In this document: piece by piece, positions 34,487 to 42,317 of the stretch
How the letters are laid out: every line of letters starts with the position of its first letter
Numbering within the stretch: the first letter of the stretch is position 1
Origin: Enhydrobacter sp.
GTDB lineage: Bacteria > Pseudomonadota > Alphaproteobacteria > Reyranellales > Reyranellaceae
Assembly: GCF_030246845.1 (NCBI RefSeq)
Contig: NZ_CP126889.1
Coordinates: forward strand, 3,653,001-3,717,000
Length of the DNA: 64,000 nt
Direction: 5' to 3'
Made by a program: the position numbers and the translations under genes
The notes under the pieces: generated by a model
Told to the model about the DNA's origin: nothing
The model's database searches: none
The model's input: only the letters and a program-made list of their open reading frames with translations

Positions 34487-35461
34487 TCACATGAACAGCT
34501 TCTCGGACTTGCGGTTGGTGTAGAGGCTGGCGACGAACTCGCCGTAGCCGTTGTAGATCTGCGTGGGGATGCGTTCGTCGCTGCCGAGCGGCTTCTCGGT
34601 CGCCTGGCTCCAGCGCGGGTGGGGCACGGCGGGGTTCACGTTGGCCCAGAAGCCGTACTCGTTGTCCTGCAGTGCCTCCCAGAACGAGACCGGCCGCTTG
34701 TCGGTGAACTCGATGCTGACGATCGCCTTCACGCTCTTGAAGCCGTACTTCCACGGCACCACCAGCCTGAGCGGCGCGCCGTTCTGCTTCACGATCGGTT
34801 TGCCGTAGAGACCGGTGGCGATGAAGGTGAGGTCGTGCATGGCCTCGTCCATCGCCAGCCCCTCGGTGTAGGGCCACGGCCACAGCGGGTCCTTCTGCTC
34901 GAACATGACCGAGGGCTTGTGCAGCGTCTTCATGGCGACGTACTTGGGATTGCCGGCGGGCTTGCAGAACTCGACCAGCGACTTCATCGAAAAGCCGCTC
35001 CACGGCACGATCATCGACCAGGTCTCGACACAGCGGTGCCGGTAGACGCGCTCCTCGATCGGCAGCTTGGCGATGAGTTCGTCGAAGCCGATCTCGAACG
35101 GCTTCTCGACCTTGCCCGAGACCTTGATGGTCCACGGCCGGATATCGAGCTTCTGCGCCGCCCGCCAGATGCTCTTGTCGGTGCCGAACTCGTAGTAGTT
35201 GTTGTAGGTGATCGGCAACCGCTCCGGCGTCACGGGCGAAGGCGCGCCGAACCTGTCGTCGCGCCTGGCCGGATAGAGATGTGCGGTGGGATCGGCGGCC
35301 TTGTCGTCGGCCAGGACGGCGCGGGGCAGCGCCAGCCCGGCGGCCGAGGCGGCGAGCCCCAGCCCCATCGCCTGCACGAGCCGGCGGCGGTCGAGATAAA
35401 GTCCTTCGGGCGCCGCCTGCCGCTCGGGCAGCTCCCAGCCCTGCTTGCGCTTGATCAACAT
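34487..35461 (-). CDS. msrP: Protein-methionine-sulfoxide reductase catalytic subunit MsrP (YedY)
   Basis: 324 residues from ATG 35461, with GAGGAG six bases upstream. A Tat signal is visible (LDRRRLVQAMGLGLAASAAG, twin arginine near residue 27). The SUOX-type molybdopterin domain includes YRHRCVETWSMIVPWSG, with the Mo-coordinating cysteine, and APLRLVVPWKYGFKS. It repairs oxidised methionines in periplasmic proteins. The usual heme partner msrQ is not adjacent on either side. The gene lies 17 bp downstream of the UGA-containing thioredoxin-like gene and is probably co-transcribed with it. Confidence 0.95.
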   Translation of the reverse strand: MLIKRKQGWELPERQAAPEGLYLDRRRLVQAMGLGLAASAAGLALPRAVLADDKAADPTAHLYPARRDDRFGAPSPVTPERLPITYNNYYEFGTDKSIWRAAQKLDIRPWTIKVSGKVEKPFEIGFDELIAKLPIEERVYRHRCVETWSMIVPWSGFSMKSLVEFCKPAGNPKYVAMKTLHKPSVMFEQKDPLWPWPYTEGLAMDEAMHDLTFIATGLYGKPIVKQNGAPLRLVVPWKYGFKSVKAIVSIEFTDKRPVSFWEALQDNEYGFWANVNPAVPHPRWSQATEKPLGSDERIPTQIYNGYGEFVASLYTNRKSEKLFM

Positions 35462-35478
35462 CTTCTGCTCCTCGCGCG

Positions 35479-35913
35479 CTATGCGCTCGTGCCTGTCACC
35501 TCGAGGATTTTGGGCCACATCTTCTGCTTCCAGCCCTCGTTGCCGGTCGCCGTGAAGACGATCCTGCGGTCCTGCGCCAGGATGAAGCGGGGCGTCCAGT
35601 CGCCGTGCTGCTTGCCTTCGTCGCTCGCCAGGAAATCGGCGAGAATCCAGCGCGCATCAGGCGGCCAGTATTTCTCCTCGAGGATCAGGCTCAGGTTGGC
35701 GGGATGGACGACGCGGTAGTCCAGCTTCTGGAAGGCCGCGGACTTCAGGAAAGCGGGTTCGGACTGGGCACGCCAGATCTTGCAGCCGCCTCAAAGCTCG
35801 TGGCCGACGAACACCAGCATCGGACGACCCGCCTGGGCACGACCGACGCCCATCCAGGACGACGCGGCCGCGAGAGCGAGCCCGCCCATCGTCAAAGACC
35901 GTCTCTTCAGCAT
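35479..35913 (-). CDS. Tat-exported thioredoxin-like protein, candidate selenoprotein (in-frame UGA at codon 41)
   Basis: Reading from ATG 35913 (AGGAGAGG just upstream) gives 40 residues, then TGA at 35793-35791, then 103 more residues in the same frame to TAG at 35481-35479. Before the TGA are a twin-arginine signal (LKRRSLTMGGLALAAASSW, cleavage near AQA-G) and the strand PMLVFVGHEL. After it come GGCKIWRAQ, so the TGA stands where the first Cys of a thioredoxin CxxC would be (U41-G-G-C44-K). A cis-proline loop WTPRFIL lies at about residue 108. Codon usage and frame stay clean to the end, and msrP follows after 17 bp. The best reading is a periplasmic redox protein with selenocysteine. 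A nonsense pseudogene is the main alternative. Confidence 0.7.
35762..35779 (-). promoter_or_regulatory. Candidate bacterial SECIS hairpin just after the in-frame UGA
   Basis: On the minus strand the hairpin is AGA-U-CTGG-CGTGC-CCAG-TC. The upper stem CTGG/CCAG (35776-35773 with 35767-35764) carries loop CGTGC. A bulged U lies at 35777, with A-U and G-C pairs below it. Counting U of UGA as 1, the bulged U is 17 and the loop GU is 23-24, the same positions as the SelB-contact nucleotides in the E. coli fdhF element. The lower stem is weak. Confidence 0.55.
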
Positions 35914-36028
35914 TGTTGCCTCTCCTCGCGGAAGCTCTCCCACGAGGCCAATATGCGCGTCGCGCGGCAGCGGTGAAACCCCGCTCACCGGCTTGTGAAA
36001 CGGTGTCATCCCGACACGAAGACGCACC

Positions 36029-38104
36029 CTATGCCGCTGCGCGCTTCTTCGTCTCCTCGACGATGCGGTCGGCGGTACGGCCGACCAGCTCCTGCAGATG
36101 GTCGAAGGTGGCGTGCCAGGTGCCGACACCCTGCGTCACCGAGCGGATCTCGACGATCATGTCGGCGACCTCGGCCTCGGGCATCAGCGCCGACACCTCG
36201 TCCCAGCCGTTCCAGCCCGTGCGGGCGTCGTAGCCCAGGAGCTGGCCGCGGCGGCCGGAGATCAGCCGCTGGATGCGCGACGTCGCGTCGCTGGGGGCGG
36301 CGACCGTGACCTTCAGGATCGGCTCCAGCAGCACCGGCTTGCACTTGGGCATCGCCTCGGTCATGGCGATGCGCGCCGCCATCTTGAACGACATCTCCGA
36401 GCTGTCGACGCTGTGGTACTGGCCGTCCACCAGCGTCACCTCGAGATCGACCACCGGCTGGCCGAGCGGGCCTTCCTTGAGATAGTCGCGCAGGCCCTCC
36501 TCGACGGCGGGGATGAAGTTGCGCGGCACGACGCCGCCCACGATCTTGTCGACGAAGCGGAAGCCCGAGCCGCGCGGCAGCGGCCGGATCTCGATCTTGA
36601 TGTCGCCGAACTGGCCGTGCCCGCCGGTCTGGCGCTTGTAGCGCGCATGCTGGGTCGCGCCGGCCTGGATGGTCTCGCGGTAGGCGACGCGCGGTGGATG
36701 GGTGTCGACGGCGATGTTGTAGCGGCCGGCGAGCTTGTCGATCGCGACCTTGAGATGCGTCTCGCCCTGGCCCTTCAGCAGCAGCTCGTGCGTCTCGGCC
36801 CGCTGCTCGTAGGCGAGTGACGGATCCTCCTCGACGATCTTCTGCAGCGCGCCCGAGAGCTTCACCTCGTCGTTGCGGTTCCGGGCGGCGAGCGCGAGCG
36901 CGAACACCGGCGGCTCGGGAATGGGGAAGTCGGCCACCGGACTTATGCCGGCGCCCGAGAGCGACTGGCCCGACGACAGCGCCTCCATCTTGGCGATCGC
37001 CACGATCTCGCCGGCCCTGGCCTCGGCCACCTTGTCGAGACGCTGGCCGAACGGCCGGAACAGGCTGCCCACGCGCTGGCCGCCGAGGCTCTGGCCTTCG
37101 CCGATCGTGCCCGACCAGACGCGGCAGATGGAGAGCTTGCCGGCATGCGCCTGATGCAGGACCTTGAAGCATTCCGCCATCGCCGCGCCGTTCGAGGGCA
37201 GGTCGCGGCGTTTGGCCGTCTCGGCGACGAAGGGCGTGTCGTGGCGCAGCGCCTTCAGGAGGCGGCGCACGCCGTTCTCGCGATCGCCGGCGCCCAGCAG
37301 GACGGGCGCGATCTTCTGCGCGCCGAACTCGTCGTGCAGGTCGCGGTAGATCAGCGACTTCTCGGGCGCCACATCCTCGATGAGCTGCTCGAGCAGCGTG
37401 TCGTCGAACTCCGACAGCGTCTCCAGCATCTCGCGCCGGGCCTCGCTCTCGCGCGGCAGGATCTCGGCCGGCATCTCGATCAGGTCGGAGGCGCCGCTCG
37501 ACTTGTAGCGGTAGGCGCGCTCGCTCACGAGATCGACATAGCCCACCGTCTCCTCGCCGCCGTTGGCGGTGGTGCGGCGGATCGGCACCTGGCGCAGCAC
37601 GAGCTTGCGCGACGAGACGGTCTGCAGCGCCGCCAGCATGTCGCGCACGCGGCCTTCCGCCGAGTCGATCTTGTTGACGAAGAACAGGTGGGGGATGAGG
37701 TTGTCCTCGATGTATCTCAGCAGCGGCGTCAGCGCCACGACCCGCTCGGGCGAGGGCTCGCAGACCAGGACGGCGGCATCGGCGACGGCGAGCGCCGCCA
37801 GCGCGTCGTGCTGCAGCTCGATCGAGCCCGGCGTGTCGACGAAGGTCCACTGATCGCCGAGATAGTCGATCGAGGCGATGTTGATCTCGGTGCCCATGCC
37901 GCGCTTGCGCGCCTCGGCCGAGGCGTCGCCGATGGAGGTGCCGGCGCGCGTCGAGCCGCGCCGGCCGATGGCCCCCGTCGCGTAGAGGATGCTCTCGAGC
38001 AGGCTGGTCTTGCCAGAGAGATACGGCCCGCACAGCGCCACCACGCGGTGCGCGCCGCTGCCTGGTCTGCCTCCGAGCACTGTTCCGGTGGTGAGGTCGG
38101 TCAT
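36029..38104 (-). CDS. Elongation factor G-like GTPase (EF-G paralogue)
   Basis: 691 residues from ATG 38104, with AGGAGG upstream. The G-domain has a P-loop CGPYLSGKTSLL, then VDTPGSIE and FVNKIDS. Domains II-V of EF-G follow, including GQGETHLKVAIDKLAGRY and GRRGQLLGYDART. The P-loop and switch I sequences diverge from canonical FusA, which would be encoded in the str operon, so this is the 'EF-G-like' paralogue common in alphaproteobacteria, of uncertain role in translation or ribosome recycling. It is 115 bp upstream of the selenoprotein candidate on the same strand. It is not SelB: it has EF-G domains and no SelB C-terminal winged helices. Confidence 0.9.
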   Translation of the reverse strand: MTDLTTGTVLGGRPGSGAHRVVALCGPYLSGKTSLLESILYATGAIGRRGSTRAGTSIGDASAEARKRGMGTEINIASIDYLGDQWTFVDTPGSIELQHDALAALAVADAAVLVCEPSPERVVALTPLLRYIEDNLIPHLFFVNKIDSAEGRVRDMLAALQTVSSRKLVLRQVPIRRTTANGGEETVGYVDLVSERAYRYKSSGASDLIEMPAEILPRESEARREMLETLSEFDDTLLEQLIEDVAPEKSLIYRDLHDEFGAQKIAPVLLGAGDRENGVRRLLKALRHDTPFVAETAKRRDLPSNGAAMAECFKVLHQAHAGKLSICRVWSGTIGEGQSLGGQRVGSLFRPFGQRLDKVAEARAGEIVAIAKMEALSSGQSLSGAGISPVADFPIPEPPVFALALAARNRNDEVKLSGALQKIVEEDPSLAYEQRAETHELLLKGQGETHLKVAIDKLAGRYNIAVDTHPPRVAYRETIQAGATQHARYKRQTGGHGQFGDIKIEIRPLPRGSGFRFVDKIVGGVVPRNFIPAVEEGLRDYLKEGPLGQPVVDLEVTLVDGQYHSVDSSEMSFKMAARIAMTEAMPKCKPVLLEPILKVTVAAPSDATSRIQRLISGRRGQLLGYDARTGWNGWDEVSALMPEAEVADMIVEIRSVTQGVGTWHATFDHLQELVGRTADRIVEETKKRAAA

Positions 38105-38560
38105 GACGTCGTCCTCCTTCCGCGCGAGCGCGCGCCTGGAAGCTCCGGAAGACGTCTCCCGAACGGACGGCCCTGGCGTGACCGCGCGCAGGACCGGCAG
38201 GCTGCTCCAGCGTCCGTGGACGGTCGCTACTCTTGGTCTCTCGGCCGTGACGCGAACGCAGGATGATCGACCCGCGGCGCCTCGATCGGAGCGAAGCCCC
38301 TTTTCGACGAAATGCTTTCACTCCGGCGAGAGCGAGTCAATCAGCGGTCACAGGAAGAATCTTGCGAAGGCGCTCATCGGAGCGCGGTCCAGCCACGGTC
38401 GTGTCATCCCGAGCGAATGCGAGGGATCCTTGATCGACGCCAGCCAAAGAACCCTCGCTGCGCCCGGGATGACACGGCCTGTTGAGATCCAAGGCATCCG
38501 TTTCAATCCCGAGGTCTGCCCTCGGTCGGTGACGAACTCCAGCGGCGCGGCATGAGCGGC
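38105..38560. other. 456-bp intergenic region without a gene
   Basis: It lies between the start of the EF-G paralogue and the end of a LysR gene. It contains a family A hairpin at 38401-38475. The rest has no supported reading frame on either strand. The 38105-38300 part should hold the EF-G-like promoter, but I cannot place boxes confidently. Confidence 0.6.
38401..38475. repeat. Repeat family A, complete hairpin copy
   Basis: GTGTCATCCCGAGCGAATGCG ... GCTGCGCCCGGGATGACAC, 75 bp; one mismatch (CCCGG) in the right arm. Confidence 0.85.
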
Positions 38561-39502
38561 TTACGTCTGTGAGCGCAACCGTACAGCGAGGCCCTTGGCC
38601 GCGCGCTCCAGGCAGTCGATGAAGCGCACCGCGGCCGGCGCGGGGGCGTGAACCTTGGAGTAGTAGAGGCAGGTCCTGAGCACGATGCGCGGGCGGAACG
38701 GCCGCACGACGACGCCCGGGAAGATCTCCTGCGCCAGCATCAGCGGGTTCATGAGGCCGATGCCCACGCTCTGCTGCACCAGGCTGCAGACACCGATCGC
38801 GTTGGCGGCGACGATGGGCGTGGTGTAGGGGATGCCGGCCTGCTGGAAGGCGGCGGCGATGAGCTGGGTCGTCGCCGAGGTCTCGGCGAGGCCGATCAAC
38901 GACTGGTCAGCGAGGTCCCTGGCGCGGATGGCACTCCGGCGCCCGAGCGGATGGCGTCGCGGCAGGACGGCGACGAGCGCGGTCTCGCAGAGATCGCGCG
39001 TGACGCAGAGCTGCATCACGCGCGCGTCGATGTTCTTCACGATCGGCGTGCCGACGCCGAGGTCGACCTCGTTGGCCGCGACCTTGTCGAGAAGGTGCCG
39101 TGTCGTGTCGATCGCGATCTCGATCCGCACGTCCGGCCAGCGCCGATGGAAATCCTCGATGGCGACGGGCAGGACCGATACCAGCGCCGGTCCCGCCGTG
39201 CCGACCACGATCTGGCCGATGTCGCCGCCGCGCAGTGCGTGGGCGGCATGGCGCGCGCGGTCGAGGTGGTCCACGGCGCGCTGGGCGAAGGGCAGCAGGC
39301 GCTCGGCCTCGGCGGTCGCCGCAAGCCGGCCGTTGGCGTTGCGGAACAGCTTCAGCCCGGTTTCCCGTTCGAGGCCCTTCAGGCTCTTGCTCACCGCCGC
39401 CATCGAGATGCCGAGCTTGTCCGCCGCCTCCGACATGTTGCGGCTCAGGATCATGGTCAGGAAGATCTCGAAATGGCGGGTCGTGATCGCCGTGGAGAGC
39501 AT
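38561..39502 (-). CDS. LysR family transcriptional regulator
   Basis: 313 residues from ATG 39502 (MLSTAITTRHFEIF); the longer frame extends into repeat sequence. The N-terminal HTH has NMSEAADKLGISMAAVSKSL. The substrate-binding domain begins near GGDIGQIVVGTAGPAL. It is divergent from the cupin-hydrolase-ABC operon starting at 39726, the arrangement expected of its regulator. Effector is unknown. Confidence 0.9.
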   Translation of the reverse strand: MLSTAITTRHFEIFLTMILSRNMSEAADKLGISMAAVSKSLKGLERETGLKLFRNANGRLAATAEAERLLPFAQRAVDHLDRARHAAHALRGGDIGQIVVGTAGPALVSVLPVAIEDFHRRWPDVRIEIAIDTTRHLLDKVAANEVDLGVGTPIVKNIDARVMQLCVTRDLCETALVAVLPRRHPLGRRSAIRARDLADQSLIGLAETSATTQLIAAAFQQAGIPYTTPIVAANAIGVCSLVQQSVGIGLMNPLMLAQEIFPGVVVRPFRPRIVLRTCLYYSKVHAPAPAAVRFIDCLERAAKGLAVRLRSQT

Positions 39503-39540
39503 GGGTGTCCCGAACCGTGTCAGTTCCGAGCGCCGCCGTG

Positions 39541-39627
39541 AAAGATCCCTCGCGTTCGCTCGGGATGACACGTCAGTTCGGACGCGAAAAACTGTGTCAT
39601 CCCGAGGCCGAAGGCCGAGGGACCTTT
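39541..39627. repeat. Repeat family A, two separated half copies
   Basis: A right half (AAAGATCCCTCGCGTTCGCTCGGGATGACAC, 39541-39571) is followed by a left half (GTGTCATCCCGAGGCCGAAGGCCGAGGGACC, about 39594-39624). This is the same reversed order as at 13646. It sits in the divergent promoter region of the LysR and cupin genes. Confidence 0.65.
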
Positions 39628-39725
39628 GTCGATCGTGGCGCGAGTTAACTAAAAGTTAAGTCCATTGTGCTTGCGGTTGCAAGCGGGCCTGCGTTATGGC
39701 CCGCGCCCAAGGAAGGAAACAGCCC

Positions 39726-40682
39726 ATGCCCGACGCCAGCAAGAACCCGTCGGCCGCGGACCTCGCACGCAAGATGCGGGGCCTGATCGGCCGCTACACC
39801 GAAAAAACGTTCGACTGGGACGCCTTTCCCGGCAGCCGCGGCTTTGCCGACCTGCAGCGCGCCCAGCTCCGCTATGTCGGCGCCGGCGGCTCGCCCAAGA
39901 GCGACGATCCCTCGACCCTCAGGGCCGAGCATTTCACCTTCAGCCTGGTCAACCAGCCGGTCGGCAAGTTCGCGGCCTCGCACTCCCACGAGATCGTCGA
40001 GCATTTCATGGTCCTGCAGGGCGTGCTGACGGTGGGCTGGGTGTGGGGCGAGGAGGTGATCGAGGCCAGGCTCGGGCCGAAGGACCTGGTGCTGAACAGC
40101 CTCGGCCGGCCGCACGGCTTCCGCAACGACGGCATCGAGCCGGTGCTGATGCAGATCACGGTCGGCAGCGGCACGCCGCTGGCGCCCGTCTATGTCTGCC
40201 ATCCCAAGAGCAAGGACCTCGAGCTGTCGCGCCGCTTCGGCGCGCCGACGCCGGACAAGATCCAGCCGTTTCGACCCGATAGTGACGACTTCCGGCACAA
40301 GGAGATGGCCTCCCACGTCATTCGCTACCGCGACCGCACGCCGGTCTGGAACGAGGCGGGCTTCGCGGTGATGAACTATGTCGGCGGCACCGGCGCGCCG
40401 CCGCAGCACTACCGCATGGATCTGGTCCGTCTGCCGCGCGGCAAGGCGGTCGCGCCCTATGCGCGCGACGTCGAGGACGTCTATTTCGTCATCGAGGGTG
40501 CGATCACCGTCGGCTGGGAGGAGGACGGCAAGGTCGTCGAGCAGCGCCTGGGCGCGCGCGACCTCATCTTCAATCCGGCCGGCCGGCCGCATTATTTCCG
40601 CAACGACGGCGCGACGGACGCCGAGTTCACAATGGTCGTGGGCACGCCCAAGCCCGAGACCGTCACTTTCAAAGCGGCGTGA
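39726..40682 (+). CDS. Double-cupin domain protein
   Basis: 318 residues from ATG 39726. Two cupin barrels are visible. The first has HSHEIVEHFMVLQGVLTVGW and the second YARDVEDVYFVIEGAITVGW, each followed by DLVLNSLGRPHGFRN- or DLIFNPAGRPHYFRN-type segments carrying the last metal-binding histidine. It could be a dioxygenase or a sensor-like binding protein. It is the first gene of an operon with an alpha/beta hydrolase (4-bp GTGA overlap) and an ABC importer. The specific reaction is unknown. Confidence 0.85.
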   Translation: MPDASKNPSAADLARKMRGLIGRYTEKTFDWDAFPGSRGFADLQRAQLRYVGAGGSPKSDDPSTLRAEHFTFSLVNQPVGKFAASHSHEIVEHFMVLQGVLTVGWVWGEEVIEARLGPKDLVLNSLGRPHGFRNDGIEPVLMQITVGSGTPLAPVYVCHPKSKDLELSRRFGAPTPDKIQPFRPDSDDFRHKEMASHVIRYRDRTPVWNEAGFAVMNYVGGTGAPPQHYRMDLVRLPRGKAVAPYARDVEDVYFVIEGAITVGWEEDGKVVEQRLGARDLIFNPAGRPHYFRNDGATDAEFTMVVGTPKPETVTFKAA

Positions 40683-41512
40683 GCCTCGCCCGCGAGGCCA
40701 CGGGTGAGGCCGGCCGGCGCGCGTCCGGTGGCGCGGCCATCACCTATCTGGAAGCGGGCCGCGGCGAGCCGCTGGTGCTCCTGCACGGTATCGGCTCGGC
40801 CGCGCGCTCGTTCTGCGACCAGCTCGACGGGCTCTCGGCCTGCTGGCGGGTGATCGCCTGGGATGCGCCGGGCTATGGTGCCTCGACGGCGCTGTCGTCC
40901 GAAGCCCCGAGTGCCGACGACTATGCCGCGCGGCTGGCCGCCTTCCTCGACGATCTCGGGATCGAGGCCTGTCATCTGCTGGGCCATTCGCTGGGCTGCC
41001 TGATGGCGGCGCGCTTCGCCGTGCGCCATCCGGAGCGGGTGCGCTCGCTCAGCCTGTGCAGCGTCGCGGCCGGCCACGGCCTGCTGCCGGCCGGGGAATG
41101 CCGACGGCTGCTCGACCAGCGCGTCAACGATGTCGCGACTCTCGGCCCCGCCGAGATGGCGCGCCGGCGCGGACCGCGCCTGGTCGCTCCCGGAGCGGCG
41201 CCGGCTATCCTGCAGCGTGTGGTCGATATCATGGCCTCGGTGCGGCCCGACGGTTACGCCCAGGCGGCGCGCATGCTATCGAGGGCTGACATCAAGGCCG
41301 ATATCGTCCGGCTGCCGGCCGATCTGCCGGTGCAGATCGTCTATGGCGACGCGGATGTCGTCACGCCGCCGGCGAAGAACCGGGAGGTGGCGGCGCTCCG
41401 GCCCGGCGCGCGGGTGACGGTCATACCCAACGCCGGTCATGCGCTCTATCTCGAGCAGCCGCAGGCCTTCAATTCGATCGTCGCGGAGTTCCTCGCGACG
41501 GCGCGCTCCTAG
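40679..41512 (+). CDS. Alpha/beta hydrolase
   Basis: 277 residues from a GTG that overlaps the cupin stop (GTGA). The oxyanion segment LVLLHGIGSAARSF, the nucleophile elbow LLGHSLGCLMA, the acid region VYGDADVVTPP and the histidine segment NAGHALYLEQP form a complete catalytic triad set. It resembles ring-cleavage or enol-lactone hydrolases, but the substrate cannot be read. Its place between a cupin and an importer suggests hydrolysis of an imported compound. Confidence 0.88.
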   Translation: MSLAREATGEAGRRASGGAAITYLEAGRGEPLVLLHGIGSAARSFCDQLDGLSACWRVIAWDAPGYGASTALSSEAPSADDYAARLAAFLDDLGIEACHLLGHSLGCLMAARFAVRHPERVRSLSLCSVAAGHGLLPAGECRRLLDQRVNDVATLGPAEMARRRGPRLVAPGAAPAILQRVVDIMASVRPDGYAQAARMLSRADIKADIVRLPADLPVQIVYGDADVVTPPAKNREVAALRPGARVTVIPNAGHALYLEQPQAFNSIVAEFLATARS

Positions 41513-41524
41513 GCGGAACCGACC

Positions 41525-42298
41525 ATGTCGAGGCAACCATCCGCCGTCCTGTCGGGATTCCTGACGCTGCTCGCCGTGCTGGTGCTGTGGCAGGCGGCGT
41601 CGATCGTGTTCGCGATCCCGGACTACGTGGTGCCCGCACCCTATGCGGTGCTGAAGGAGATCGCGCGGCACCCCGGCTTCTACCTTGTGCAGAGTGCGGT
41701 CACGCTGCGCTCGACGCTGATCGGCTTCGTCGCCGCCACGGTGGTCGGCATCCTGGTCGGCACCGTCACCGCCTATTCGAGGATCTGCCGCCAGACCATC
41801 TATCCGCTGATCCTGCTGCTGCAGGGCGTGCCCAAGGTGGCGCTGGCGCCGGTGCTGATCGTGTTCTTCGGCTTCGGACTGGAGTTCCAGGTCGTCGTGG
41901 TGGCGTCGATCGCCTTCTTTCCGGTGGTCATCAACACGGTGCTGGGCCTCACCTCGGTCGACCGCGACCTGATCCTGCTGTCGCGCGTGCTGCGCACGCC
42001 GAGACTCAAGGAGTTCCTGATGATCGGCCTGCCGCATGCCGCGCCGTCGATCTTCTCCGGCATGAAGGTCGCCATGACGCTGTCGGTGATCGGCGCCGTG
42101 GTGTCGGAGTTCGTGTCGAGCGAGGCGGGGCTCGGTCACACGCTGATCGTGGCCAATTCGGAGTTCAACACCGCCATGTCCTTTGCCGCCATTCTCCTGC
42201 TTTCCCTGATGACGTTCGCCCTGTTCGGCGTCCTGCGGCTCCTGGAGCGCTTCGTCGTTCCGTGGTCCGAAGAGGCCGCCATCCAGATCGAGCTCTGA
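41525..42298 (+). CDS. ABC transporter permease (SsuC/TauC-like)
   Basis: 257 residues with about six transmembrane segments. The EAA loop region LPHAAPSIFSGMKVAMTLSV matches the nitrate/sulfonate/taurine (SsuC/TauC) permease family. It pairs with the ATPase at 43361 and the binding protein at 42318. It starts 12 bp after the hydrolase. Confidence 0.92.
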   Translation: MSRQPSAVLSGFLTLLAVLVLWQAASIVFAIPDYVVPAPYAVLKEIARHPGFYLVQSAVTLRSTLIGFVAATVVGILVGTVTAYSRICRQTIYPLILLLQGVPKVALAPVLIVFFGFGLEFQVVVVASIAFFPVVINTVLGLTSVDRDLILLSRVLRTPRLKEFLMIGLPHAAPSIFSGMKVAMTLSVIGAVVSEFVSSEAGLGHTLIVANSEFNTAMSFAAILLLSLMTFALFGVLRLLERFVVPWSEEAAIQIEL

Positions 42299-42317
42299 TT
42301 TCGCCCCGGAGGTTGCC

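Noticed and set aside
35479..35913. Treating the thioredoxin-like gene as two genes or a simple nonsense pseudogene
   Set aside because: The reading frame is unchanged across the TGA, no start codon with a ribosome-binding site follows it, and the TGA falls exactly on a catalytic CxxC position with a SECIS-like hairpin. The pseudogene reading is kept as the main alternative, not the preferred one.
36029..38104. EF-G-like gene as a SelB homologue
   Set aside because: It has EF-G domains II-V, including GQGETHLKVA and GRRGQLLGYD, and no SelB winged-helix tail.
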